DNA of 35,183 bases from Thermodesulfobacteriaceae bacterium. GTDB taxonomy: Bacteria; Desulfobacterota; Thermodesulfobacteria; Thermodesulfobacteriales; Thermodesulfobacteriaceae. The stretch's first letter is position 1. Every line of letters starts with the position of its first letter. Below, piece after piece: positions 1 through 7,054 of this stretch. A program made the translations under genes and the position numbers. The stretch covers positions 1 to 35,183 of the forward strand of contig JANXAD010000017.1 of NCBI GenBank assembly GCA_025062245.1, written 5' to 3'. The notes beneath the pieces were generated by a model. It was given only the letters and a program-made list of their open reading frames with translations, had not been told where the DNA came from and ran no database searches.

Positions 1-26
1 CATCAAGGTTTTAACTTAAGGCCTTT

Positions 27-341
27 ATGCCAGAGGCTTTCAAGAATTCTGAGAAAAGTGCAAGGCCACTTCTTGGTATAATTATTCTCTTTGAAAGACC
101 TAATTTAAAAGGGAGAAGAGTTTGGTTTGACATAAGTAAACATCATTTTGAAAATTTTCATTTTACCTACTGGGTGATATTATATAAAAATATTGGAGAA
201 TTAAGAAAAGACAAGACTTTTGGGCTTTTCTTTATCCTACCATCGACAAATTGGAGATATGAGACCATAAAATTAGGGACTTCCAAAGAGAGACCCTGCT
301 TTATCCTCTCTCCATTTATGCTTGTATCTATTCTTGGTTAA
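27..341 (+). CDS. doubtful hypothetical ORF
   Basis: An open frame of 104 codons begins 26 bases from the window edge and overlaps by 14 bases the 3' end of the carbonic-anhydrase-like gene on the other strand. No Shine-Dalgarno sequence precedes the ATG. The product is rich in aromatic and basic residues and shows no motif that I recognise. The opposite strand over this stretch has no long open frame, so this is not a simple shadow of another gene. It could be a real orphan gene, a fragment of something decayed, or chance. Confidence is low. Confidence 0.2.
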   Translation: MPEAFKNSEKSARPLLGIIILFERPNLKGRRVWFDISKHHFENFHFTYWVILYKNIGELRKDKTFGLFFILPSTNWRYETIKLGTSKERPCFILSPFMLVSILG

Positions 342-768
342 TTTCTTTAAAAAGTATTTGATCCTTTTCTACATAAGCCAAGAAGGCTTGCCCTTTTAAG
401 CCTCTTTCTTTTAAAAAGATTAAAGATTTCTTTAAATCCTCTATTTGGAGTTTTTCTAAGGTTTCAGAACTTAAGTTTGGGTGATGATGTTTATAATAAC
501 CACAATTTTCATGGGAAATAAGAATAACCTTTTTAATTTGATGGGCATAAATTAAAAGATTTAGACGTTCTATTAGGGAGCTTTCTTGCTTAGGAATAAA
601 AGCAGGTCCCCCAGCAATTACTACCAAATCACTGGTTTCTACCCCTAAGTCTTTCTTCAGAAAGTCCAGGGTTGCTTGAACAAATCTTTCGTCACTACAA
701 AAAATTACCAAATTTCCACTAAACCTATTTATAAATGGTCTCTTCTGAGAGGTATTTAATAATTTCAC
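328..768 (-). CDS. minimal beta-carbonic anhydrase-like protein
   Basis: The 146-residue product carries the zinc-site signature of beta-carbonic anhydrases, which interconvert CO2 and bicarbonate: Cys24 in CSDERF with the Asp26/Arg28 dyad, then His86 and Cys89 in HENCGY. At 146 residues it is clearly shorter than ordinary beta-carbonic anhydrases (about 190-230) and lacks most of the N-terminal helices and the C-terminal part. Small proteins with this signature occur in many anaerobes and some have no proven activity. It is therefore either a reduced carbonic anhydrase or a zinc-binding relative with another role. It stands alone, converging on the doubtful ORF at 27-341, with a 635-bp AT-rich gap on its upstream side. 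The zinc residues are seen directly; catalysis is inferred. Confidence 0.75.
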   Translation of the reverse strand: MKLLNTSQKRPFINRFSGNLVIFCSDERFVQATLDFLKKDLGVETSDLVVIAGGPAFIPKQESSLIERLNLLIYAHQIKKVILISHENCGYYKHHHPNLSSETLEKLQIEDLKKSLIFLKERGLKGQAFLAYVEKDQILFKEINQE

Positions 769-998
769 TCACCAACCCCCTATAATGGTAGTATATTTAA
801 ACCTTTAATTTAGTTTGCCTTCCTATTTTGTAAAGTCTTTTTTTATAAATTCCATATCCTTTGGGAAACCTTTAATTTTATTTAAGAGGCTTAAATAAAA
901 AAATTTACTTTAATCACATTTTAATCCTTGGAAAGGGAGAAAGTTTTTTTTAAATTTTATGAGTGAAGAAAGATTAAATCTTGAAGAGCAAAAGTTAT

Positions 999-1046
999 AA
1001 AGTATAACTGACAAGTCCCATTACAAAGTATAACTGACAAGTCCCA
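999..1046. repeat. two perfect 22-bp direct repeats, period 26
   Basis: Two identical 22-base copies, containing AACTGACAAGTCCCA, lie at 999-1020 and 1025-1046, separated by four bases. On the minus strand each reads TGGGACTTGTCAGTTATAC. Short tandem repeats containing TGTCA are typical of the multiple transposase-binding sites at the ends of IS21-like elements. No transposase lies next to them here, so this may be a lone element end left after decay. Binding sites for a regulator of the promoter just downstream are the alternative. Confidence 0.7.
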
Positions 1047-1070
1047 AATCATATGGACGCATACAGATAC

Positions 1071-1098
1071 TTGACAAAATTAAAGAATTTTATAAAAT
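1071..1098 (+). promoter_or_regulatory. sigma70-type promoter upstream of the usp operon
   Basis: A perfect TTGACA -35 box at 1071-1076 is followed after 16 bases by TAAAAT at 1093-1098. The same strand leads to the UspA gene 300 bases downstream with no other gene between. It directly follows the 22-bp tandem repeats, which end 25 bases before the -35 box, a position suitable for regulation. Assignment rests on sequence match only. Confidence 0.55.
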
Positions 1099-1290
1099 TT
1101 TTTTAAAAACTTTTTGATAATTTCTAATTTTTGAAAACACAATAATCTTTATTTAAAAAAAATGGAAATTTTTAGAAAAATAGAAAAAATATGCTTAAAA
1201 ATTTAAAAACTTCTCTCTAATTTAATTTTTAACGCTTTTTAAAAGATAAAAGGCAATTTTTACTTTTTACTTTTTAATATAAAAATACAT

Positions 1291-1309
1291 AATATTTTTT
1301 GAAAATATT
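1291..1309. promoter_or_regulatory. AT-only inverted repeat in the usp leader
   Basis: AATATTTT and AAAATATT flank a 3-base centre, forming a perfect 8-bp inverted repeat. It sits just before a purine-rich AAAGGGGAGGTG at 1317-1328. It could be a dyad operator or a weak hairpin. Chance is possible in such AT-rich DNA. Confidence 0.3.
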
Positions 1310-1332
1310 GAGAAGTAAAGGGGAGGTGAAAA

Positions 1333-1369
1333 AAAATTGTTAAAAATAAAAATTAATTTTAGCAATTTT
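1333..1369 (+). promoter_or_regulatory. hairpin between two ribosome-binding sequences in the usp leader
   Basis: AAAATTGTTAAAA at 1333-1345 pairs with TTTTAGCAATTTT at 1357-1369 over 13 positions, with one G-U pair, leaving an 11-base loop. It lies between a strong Shine-Dalgarno-like GGGGAGGTG (1320-1328) and the true one before UspA (AGGAGGGG). The first site could translate a 11-residue leader from TTG at 1337. The arrangement suggests a leader that controls mRNA stability or translation, but the all-AT stem would be weak in a thermophile. Confidence 0.3.
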
Positions 1370-1403
1370 TAAGTAAATTTAAAAAATTGTAGGAGGGGAA
1401 TTT

Positions 1404-1820
1404 ATGAAAATATTAGTACCAACGGATGGTTCGGAACATGCAATGAAAGCTGTAAGGAGAGCACTTGAATTTGCAGAAAAGGGTGGAGTAGAGGTAATTC
1501 TTATGGCCATAGCCTATAACGTTTCTCCAGATATGGTTGAATTTCCTGGAGATATTTTGGAAAAGCTTGATGCTGAAGCTCAAGAAGCTTTAAACAAAGC
1601 TAAAAAAATTTTTGATGAAAAGGGTATTCCTGTTAAAACTGTTCTAGAAAGAGGGGTGATGCCAGCTAATAATATAATAAAAAGAGCTGAAGAGGATAAA
1701 GTAGATTTAATAATTATGGGACATAGAGGTAAGGGAGAATTTCCAGGAGGTGGAGTGGGAAGTACGGCAGCCAAAGTAGTATTATATGCACCATGTAATG
1801 TTTTAATTGTTAGAAAGTAA
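1404..1820 (+). CDS. universal stress protein, UspA family, ATP-binding type
   Basis: The 138-residue protein has the single-domain UspA fold pattern: an N-terminal KILVPTDGSEHA strand-loop, a central helix with charged repeats, and the C-terminal nucleotide motif G-x2-G-x9-G-S at residues 106-120 (GHRG...VGS). That motif marks the ATP-binding class, in which the protein works as a nucleotide-dependent sensor or partner rather than an enzyme. A strong AGGAGGGG precedes the ATG. It is the first gene of an operon with a small membrane protein (19-base gap), a TSUP permease and a DUF4881-like protein. UspA proteins next to transporters often regulate them, so control of the permease is a reasonable inference. 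Confidence 0.93.
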   Translation: MKILVPTDGSEHAMKAVRRALEFAEKGGVEVILMAIAYNVSPDMVEFPGDILEKLDAEAQEALNKAKKIFDEKGIPVKTVLERGVMPANNIIKRAEEDKVDLIIMGHRGKGEFPGGGVGSTAAKVVLYAPCNVLIVRK

Positions 1821-1839
1821 ATAAAAGGGGGGTGATAAA

Positions 1840-2130
1840 ATGAAAAAATTGTTTGCTTTAGTTAGTTCAAGTTTGGGGGCTTTAACTTTTTTTCCTCAGA
1901 TAGTTTGGGCTAAAGGAAAAGCAGAGACTTTAGTGGTGGTAGCCTATACCAAAGGTGTTACAGGGTTAAACCTTTATTGGGCAAATCTTTACAATGATAA
2001 CATGTTTCTTTTTACTATTTTAACAGGTTGTATCATGCCTATAGCAGGATTAGTTCTTGGATGGATAGGAGACTGGTTGATAAGATTAACAGGTATTGAT
2101 GTTTCAAAAAGAGAACTTGCAGAACACTAA
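1840..2130 (+). CDS. small membrane protein of the TSUP operon
   Basis: The 96-residue product begins with a Lys-containing hydrophobic stretch that looks like a signal sequence, ending near VWAKG at residues 22-26. A short polar segment follows, then a hydrophobic segment at about 54-80 rich in Gly and Ile, and a charged tail. It therefore probably spans the inner membrane once after signal cleavage, or twice if the leader is retained. A strong GGGGGGTGA Shine-Dalgarno region precedes it. I recognise no enzymatic motif. Its place between UspA and the TSUP permease, with gaps of 19 and 18 bases, suggests an accessory subunit of that transporter. The function is inferred from position only. 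Confidence 0.75.
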   Translation: MKKLFALVSSSLGALTFFPQIVWAKGKAETLVVVAYTKGVTGLNLYWANLYNDNMFLFTILTGCIMPIAGLVLGWIGDWLIRLTGIDVSKRELAEH

Positions 2131-2148
2131 AAAAGGAGGGGGTAAGTT

Positions 2149-3192
2149 ATGGAGTGGTTATATTTACACATGCCGATTTCAGGAGTTGATATCTTTTGGC
2201 CTGGTTTGGTGATCTTGGGTTTGGGAGTTGGAATCTTAGGTGGTTTTTACGGAATGGGTGGAGCTTGGATGATTACTCCAGGGTTAAATATTTTAGGATT
2301 CCCTATGGCTTTTGCTATCGGAACAGATATTGCTCACATAGCTGGGAAATCCATTGTTTCAACTATGAGACATGCAAGATTTGGAAATGTGGACTATAAA
2401 TTAGGCGTAGCTATGATTTTGGGAACCATAGCAGGATTTGAAGTAGGAGCTCAAATGATTATGTGGTTTGAAAGAATTGGTAAAGTTGACTTATATGTTA
2501 GAATTATATACTTACTTATTCTTGCCTTTATTGCCTATTTGGTTTATTTAGATTTCAAAAAGTTGAAATCTAAGAAAGAAGTAGGTAGTGCTAAGGTTGA
2601 TAAACTTGAAACAGGTATTACCTGGTATAAAACCCTTCATAAAATTAAAATTCCTCCTGTAATGCACTTTAAAGAAGCTATGATAACTTGTTCAGTATGG
2701 CTCCCCTTAGGAGTTGGATTTTTTACAGGTTGGATAGCTGGTATACTTGGGATTGGTGGTGGTTTAATAAGAATGCCTGCTTTGATTTATTTTGTTGGAT
2801 GTCCTACCCATGTGGCTGTAGGAACAGACCTGTTTGAAGTTATGATCTCAGGACTTTACGGAGCCTTTACCTACACTTGGAAAGGCAGAACAGAGTTGAT
2901 TGGAGCCTTGGTTATGTTGTTAGGGGCTTCCTTAGGTGCTCAGTTTGGAGCAGTAGCTACTAAATATTTTAAGGGGATGCAAATAAGAATTCTTTTTGCT
3001 TCAGCTGTGGCCTGTGCTGCCATCTCCATTCTTCTAAAATTAATTGCCAGAATCTATCATATAGTAGTGTTAGATCATGCATCCTCAGTAGTTATCCTTG
3101 GTGGTGTTTTCGTAATCATGATGGTTATTCTTATAAAAACTATAGCAGGAATGAGACAAGAAGTTAGAATGAAAAAACAACAACTTACTTAA
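2149..3192 (+). CDS. TauE/SafE (TSUP) family membrane permease
   Basis: The 347-residue protein has the internal duplication of the TauE/SafE family. The first half carries GILGGFYGMGGAWMITPGL near residue 30 and the second GILGIGGGLIRMPAL near 200; each is followed by an AxGTD motif (AIGTDIAH, AVGTDLFE). About eight hydrophobic segments are visible, with a charged cytoplasmic loop around residues 140-165. Family members move sulfite, sulfoacetate, taurine-derived sulfur compounds or other small anions by proton coupling. The sulfate-reducer context makes a sulfur anion the likely substrate, but the sequence does not decide between them or the direction of transport. It is longer than the common 250-residue members. 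Strong RBS AAGGAGGGGG. Confidence 0.93.
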   Translation: MEWLYLHMPISGVDIFWPGLVILGLGVGILGGFYGMGGAWMITPGLNILGFPMAFAIGTDIAHIAGKSIVSTMRHARFGNVDYKLGVAMILGTIAGFEVGAQMIMWFERIGKVDLYVRIIYLLILAFIAYLVYLDFKKLKSKKEVGSAKVDKLETGITWYKTLHKIKIPPVMHFKEAMITCSVWLPLGVGFFTGWIAGILGIGGGLIRMPALIYFVGCPTHVAVGTDLFEVMISGLYGAFTYTWKGRTELIGALVMLLGASLGAQFGAVATKYFKGMQIRILFASAVACAAISILLKLIARIYHIVVLDHASSVVILGGVFVIMMVILIKTIAGMRQEVRMKKQQLT

Positions 3193-3214
3193 GTAAAGGA
3201 AGGAGGGATAGACT

Positions 3215-3847
3215 ATGGCTATTAGTTGGAAAGATGCTCCCCTGGTAGAGAAATTTTTTATTGTGTATTTTGCTATAACCTTTATAGGAGGTATAATTGC
3301 TCTAATAGCTCTTTCTCCTAAGGAGTTTGGCCAGGTAGTTCAAGGAAGAACCATTGACTATGATGAGAAAAACATGATAGTAACTGTAGTTCTTGATGCC
3401 AGACAAGATGCTAAAAATCCCGATTATTCTATTTTACCACCTGTTAAATTTAAGCTTCCTGAAAAGGACTATATGAGGGGTCCTATACCAAAGGTAGGTA
3501 AAAGAATAAAACTTGATTTAGATAAAAAAGAAGTAGTTATTTTTGATGATGCTACTCAGAATTTCTTACATATCCCTATTGAGATTGTGGAAAAGAAAAC
3601 GGGTATAAGAAAGGATGATCCTTTGGTAAAGGATAAAAAATTTCCTATTATTGATAAAGAAAAGAGCACAGTTACAACCTATTCTGCCAGATTACAGACT
3701 TACATAATCTTTAGAGTTCCTCAGGAACACATTGATCGTCCTCCTATTACTTGGGAAGCAGGAGATGAAGTAAGAATTTATTACAGAGAACCAGGTAAAG
3801 CTCATAAATTTATGAATGTAAGTAAGACAGATATTTATAAGAAGTAA
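3215..3847 (+). CDS. DUF4881-like membrane-anchored protein
   Basis: The 210-residue protein has one hydrophobic segment at about residues 13-33 and then an extracytoplasmic-looking domain of beta character. Features include VQGRTIDYDEKN, KVGKRIKLDLDKKEVVIFD, PIIDKEKSTVTTYSARL and WEAGDEVRIYYREPGKAHKFMN. From memory these resemble DUF4881 proteins of Desulfovibrio-type bacteria, where the N-terminus is a lipoprotein signal; here it is an uncleaved anchor without a lipobox. The function of the family is unknown. It is the last gene of the operon, 22 bases after the permease and 33 bases before a terminator, so a role with the TSUP transporter on the periplasmic face is a fair inference. Confidence 0.75.
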   Translation: MAISWKDAPLVEKFFIVYFAITFIGGIIALIALSPKEFGQVVQGRTIDYDEKNMIVTVVLDARQDAKNPDYSILPPVKFKLPEKDYMRGPIPKVGKRIKLDLDKKEVVIFDDATQNFLHIPIEIVEKKTGIRKDDPLVKDKKFPIIDKEKSTVTTYSARLQTYIIFRVPQEHIDRPPITWEAGDEVRIYYREPGKAHKFMNVSKTDIYKK

Positions 3848-3880
3848 AGAAACTTAAAGAAAATCTAACTTTTATTTAAT

Positions 3881-3914
3881 CCCCCTCTTTTAGAGGGGGT
3901 TACATCTTTTTTTT
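3881..3914 (+). terminator. rho-independent terminator of the usp-TSUP operon
   Basis: CCCCCTC at 3881-3887 and GAGGGGG at 3893-3899 form a perfect 7-bp GC-rich stem with a 5-base loop, followed by eight T residues at 3907-3914. It lies 33 bases after the DUF4881-like gene and is the only convincing intrinsic terminator seen in the window. Confidence 0.88.
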
Positions 3915-3918
3915 CCAG

Positions 3919-5013
3919 ATGCAAGTAAATCAGAGAAATATTGTAATCCTTGTTATTTTCAATTTAATTATCCTTTTGGAATTGTGTTTTAGTCTTGCCC
4001 AAGCCAGTAAAGATCCTGAAAATGTGGTAATTATATTTTTAAAATACTTTCTTTTTTTAATAATTCCTACTTTTATTATCGGAAGATTTGTGGTAAAAAG
4101 GCTTATAACTCAAGATGAACCAATATCTCAAGAAATTAAAATACCTCCCTTTAAGGAGGAACAAAAAATTTGGTATTCCCAACTTACTGAAAAGGAGGAA
4201 TCCTTAAAAGAACCTTTGCAAATCCCTATAACTATAAAGGGAATAGCAAAAAAAAAGGTTTTTTTAGAAAGATTATCTATTTTATTTTTCGTAATGCTTA
4301 TTGTTTCATTTTTTGATGGATGTGTAAATAAACTGTTACATCCTCCCAATTTGCTTAATCTTCTACCAGGACAATCGGTTAAAGTAAATGCACCCTTAGA
4401 AAAAAAGGTAAGTGGAGTTCATGAGTTAACTTATATTAGCACCTCAGAAGATATAAAGCTTGAATTTCAAGAAATTTATTCAGGATTTTGGCTTGGAGGA
4501 ACGGAATGGAGAGGTATTTTGTCGGTTACTCCTAATATAAAACCAGGTCAATATCAGGTAACTATTCAAATAAAGGAATTTGAGTCTAAAAGACCCTTTG
4601 TGTTTATCGTAAGAATTCATGAAAGTATAGAGCATCTTAAGAAAAGTTCTATGTCTTTAATTAAGAAAACTATAGGAGTTTCACCCTGGATAGTCTTTAT
4701 TACTTCAGCTTTTTTGATAACCCTTACCATCTTAAGTATTCTAAAATTTTCAAATAAAATTGAAGCTATTATGAGAGCTGATGGACAAGCTGAAGTATTT
4801 TATATCAAAAAAGGAGAGTTTGTTACAGAAATTGGCTTCGGATTAGGTAGTAAGAACAATCTTAAACCAGGAGATATTTTAAATCTTTATACCGATAAAG
4901 GACAACCTATAGGAACCGTTCTTGTTCAACGCACTGCAGAGGAATATTCAATTGGTATTGTGAAGACAGAGTCTAATGTTAAACCAGGTTTTATTGTGGC
5001 TTTAAAGAAGTAA
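3919..5013 (+). CDS. membrane protein of unknown function with periplasmic and C-terminal beta domains
   Basis: The 364-residue protein has hydrophobic segments at about 8-28, 38-58, 119-136 and 253-275. Between the third and fourth lies a beta-rich domain of about 110 residues (LLPGQSVKVNAPLE..., YISTSEDIKLEFQE, PGQYQVTIQIKEF). After the fourth comes a C-terminal domain with repeated 'KPGD/KPGF' turns (NLKPGDILNLYTDKG, NVKPGFIVAL) that looks like a small beta-barrel. I do not recognise the family. The ATG follows the preceding terminator by only four bases and has no Shine-Dalgarno sequence, and no better in-frame start is visible. Expression therefore needs either read-through or a leaderless transcript. 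The gene follows the TSUP operon and ends 10 bases before the methyltransferase gene. Confidence 0.75.
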   Translation: MQVNQRNIVILVIFNLIILLELCFSLAQASKDPENVVIIFLKYFLFLIIPTFIIGRFVVKRLITQDEPISQEIKIPPFKEEQKIWYSQLTEKEESLKEPLQIPITIKGIAKKKVFLERLSILFFVMLIVSFFDGCVNKLLHPPNLLNLLPGQSVKVNAPLEKKVSGVHELTYISTSEDIKLEFQEIYSGFWLGGTEWRGILSVTPNIKPGQYQVTIQIKEFESKRPFVFIVRIHESIEHLKKSSMSLIKKTIGVSPWIVFITSAFLITLTILSILKFSNKIEAIMRADGQAEVFYIKKGEFVTEIGFGLGSKNNLKPGDILNLYTDKGQPIGTVLVQRTAEEYSIGIVKTESNVKPGFIVALKK

Positions 5014-5023
5014 TAAAACGGCC

Positions 5024-5557
5024 ATGATAAAAAAACTTGAAGGAGAAGATCTTTTAATTAAGTGGAGAAAATATCGTCCTTCTTCTCGTTTTCCTATGGT
5101 TGCAGTTCTTGACAATATAAGAAGTGCTTACAATGTAGGTTCCATATTTAGAACTGCTGAGTGCGCCTATATAAGTAAAATTATTCTCTGTGGGATTACT
5201 CCTCTGCCTCATAATCCTAAGGTAGAAAAAACTGCTTTAGGAACAAATAGAGTCCTTCCCTGGGAATATTTTGAAGATACCCTTTTAGCTATAAAAAATT
5301 TAAAAAAAGAGGGCTATCAAATAGGGGTCTTAGAAATTACGAACCAAAGCCTACCTATTCAAAGTCTTTCTTATAATTCATTTCCTTTAGCCTTGGTTTT
5401 AGGAAATGAGGTGACAGGTGTGGAAGAAAGAATTTTAAGAGAAGCAGATTTTACTTTAGAAATTCCTCTTTATGGAGAAAAGGAATCTTTGAATGTAGCT
5501 GTAGCCTTTGGAGTAGCTATTTTTTTATTAATAGAAAAATTGCGTAACCATGGGTAA
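5024..5557 (+). CDS. TrmH/SpoU-family RNA 2'-O-methyltransferase
   Basis: The 177-residue protein holds the three SPOUT class motifs: N-x-RSAYNVGSIFRTAE near residue 32, LVLGNEVTGV near 125 and IPLYGEKESLNVAVAFGVA near 148. The last two form the knotted S-adenosylmethionine site and the Asn-Val-Ala loop of SpoU enzymes. They methylate ribose 2'-OH in tRNA or rRNA. The protein is short, with no N-terminal substrate-binding domain as in RlmB, so the target nucleotide cannot be assigned. It overlaps the next gene by 8 bases, which implies translational coupling. Confidence 0.92.
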   Translation: MIKKLEGEDLLIKWRKYRPSSRFPMVAVLDNIRSAYNVGSIFRTAECAYISKIILCGITPLPHNPKVEKTALGTNRVLPWEYFEDTLLAIKNLKKEGYQIGVLEITNQSLPIQSLSYNSFPLALVLGNEVTGVEERILREADFTLEIPLYGEKESLNVAVAFGVAIFLLIEKLRNHG

Positions 5558-6647
5558 ATGTGCCCTTTGTAATCAAGTAAGCCCTTATATCTCTAATTTT
5601 TTAAATATTTGTAAAAACTGTTTAATAAATTTTCCTGAAAAAATTTCCCTTTTTGTAGAGAAAGCCCACGAAGAAAGTAGAAGAGTTTTTGGTTTTCCTG
5701 CTTTTCCACCTCAAACTTCCAAAGGGGTTAAATGTAAAGTTTGTGCCAATGAATGTGAGATCCCCTTAGGAAAAACTGGTTATTGTGGGCTTAGAAAAAA
5801 TGAAGCTGGTAAACTTTTAGGCCCTTCTGTTTATGAAGCTAAGGTTTCTTGGTATTTAGACCCTCTTCCTACTAATTGTGTAGGAGATTGGGTTTGTCCT
5901 GCAGGCACAGGTTGTGGTTATCCTGAGTATGCCTATTGTCAAGGTCCTGAATATGGATATTATAATTTAGCAGTTTTTTTTCATGCTTGCAGTCTTAATT
6001 GCCTTTTTTGTCAAAATTGGCATTTTAGAGAACTTACTTTTAGACCTCAAACTAAGTCTTTAAAAGAATTTTTAAAAAGCTTAACCCCTTCAGTTTCTTG
6101 CATCTGTTATTTTGGTGGGGATCCCTCTCCTCAAATGCCCTTTGCTTTAAAGGCTTCCATTGAAGCTCTTAAAAATAAAAAAAACCGAATTTTACGCATC
6201 TGTTGGGAGACTAACGGTCTCATAAATAGGAATTTACTTAAAAAAGCTGTAGAGTTATCCCTTATTTCTGGAGGTTGTATCAAGTTTGATCTGAAAGCTT
6301 GGAATGAAAATTTGCATATAGCTCTAACAGGAATTTCTAATAAAAAAATTTTAGAAAATTTTATTTATGTTTCTCAATTTATAAAGGAAAGGCCTCAAGT
6401 TCCTCTTCTTATAGCAAGTACTCTCTTAGTTCCAGGATATATAGATGAAAGGGAAATTGAGGGAATAGCTAATTTTATTGCTAAATTAAATCCTGAAATT
6501 CCCTATAGGCTCTTAGCTTTTTATCCTCACTTTTATATGAAGGACCTTCCTCTTACCTCTAAAGAGTTAGCTTATAGGTGTTTAGAGATAGCTAAAAAGG
6601 CTGGTTTAAAGAGAATCTCTATCGGCAATATACATCTTTTAAGGTAA
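5550..6647 (+). CDS. radical SAM protein with N-terminal zinc ribbon, PflA / AmmeMemoRadiSam-like
   Basis: The 365-residue protein has a CxxC pair at Cys4/Cys7 and Cys21/Cys24 that looks like a zinc ribbon. A second Cys set follows at 62, 65, 69 and 79 (CKVCANEC...GYCGLR). Another Cys group lies at 110, 116, 122 and 130, and then the radical SAM cluster motif C147-x3-C151-x2-C154 followed by QNWHF. The CxxxCxxCQN form and the CKVC...YCG region are typical of the pyruvate formate-lyase activase-like and AmmeMemoRadiSam branch. Downstream FGGDPSPQ and WETNG fit the SAM-binding barrel. The extra Cys at 110-130 are not general in that branch. The substrate is unknown. It is coupled by an 8-base overlap to the methyltransferase. 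Confidence 0.85.
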   Translation: MGKCALCNQVSPYISNFLNICKNCLINFPEKISLFVEKAHEESRRVFGFPAFPPQTSKGVKCKVCANECEIPLGKTGYCGLRKNEAGKLLGPSVYEAKVSWYLDPLPTNCVGDWVCPAGTGCGYPEYAYCQGPEYGYYNLAVFFHACSLNCLFCQNWHFRELTFRPQTKSLKEFLKSLTPSVSCICYFGGDPSPQMPFALKASIEALKNKKNRILRICWETNGLINRNLLKKAVELSLISGGCIKFDLKAWNENLHIALTGISNKKILENFIYVSQFIKERPQVPLLIASTLLVPGYIDEREIEGIANFIAKLNPEIPYRLLAFYPHFYMKDLPLTSKELAYRCLEIAKKAGLKRISIGNIHLLR

Positions 6648-6651
6648 GGCC

Positions 6652-7041
6652 TTAAGAATAATAACCCTGTTTTATCTTTTGAGCTTCAATTCCTATAAAA
6701 AAGGCTAATTCTTTGAAAAGATTTTTAGAACCTTCCTCAGGAAGATTATCTAATAATTTATCTATTTCCAGGGCTTGACTTAAAAGAAAGTCCCCTAAGG
6801 TTTCAGAGGAGGAAAAACTTAAACCCTCAATTGTAGAAGCTTCTAAAACTTGAAAACCGATTTCTATTTTTTGTAAGATTTCCCCTAATTTTTCCCAATA
6901 ATTTTCCTTAGAGACTTTTTCTTCTTTTATTTCAGCTAAAGCTATTTTTAAATATTCTTCAAAGGTAGAGTTAACTCTCTTGGAAGATGGAATATTTGTA
7001 TTAAAATTACCTTCAAGTAGGGTTTTAAAGTAAATTTCCAT
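6652..7041 (-). CDS. hypothetical protein, mostly helical
   Basis: The 129-residue product is acidic and almost entirely helix-forming, with a Lys/Glu-rich N-terminal half and heptad-like hydrophobic spacing around residues 50-75 and 90-115. No Cys, signal sequence or known motif is visible. The ATG at 7041 is only 14 bases from the divergent lipoprotein ATG, so the two genes must share or overlap promoter DNA. Its end meets the radical SAM gene tail to tail with 4 bases between. The shape recalls small chaperone or flagellar accessory proteins, but I cannot assign it. Confidence 0.6.
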   Translation of the reverse strand: MEIYFKTLLEGNFNTNIPSSKRVNSTFEEYLKIALAEIKEEKVSKENYWEKLGEILQKIEIGFQVLEASTIEGLSFSSSETLGDFLLSQALEIDKLLDNLPEEGSKNLFKELAFFIGIEAQKIKQGYYS

Positions 7042-7054
7042 AGGAGCCTCCTTT

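Larger units (their letters stand above)
769..1403. other. AT-rich 635-bp intergenic region
   Basis: This is a gap between the divergently placed carbonic-anhydrase-like and UspA genes. It is dominated by A and T runs and has no gene-length open frame. It contains a 13-codon frame at 959 (MSEERLNLEEQKL) with no close neighbour to support it, a perfect tandem repeat at 999-1046, a promoter at 1071-1098 and two inverted repeats close to the UspA gene. Each is listed separately. The long AT-rich 5' leader of about 300 bases between promoter and gene is unusual for this compact chromosome. Confidence 0.7.

Noticed and set aside
9-26. Possible longer upstream extension of the ORF at 27
   Set aside because: The window edge prevents a decision and no ribosome-binding site or homology supports it.
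959-1000. Thirteen-codon frame MSEERLNLEEQKL as a small gene
   Set aside because: Too short to judge, its ribosome-binding sequence is not well placed, and no second copy was seen.
1580-1774. Open frame on the minus strand inside the UspA gene
   Set aside because: It is a shadow of a gene with clear family motifs, and has no ribosome-binding site.
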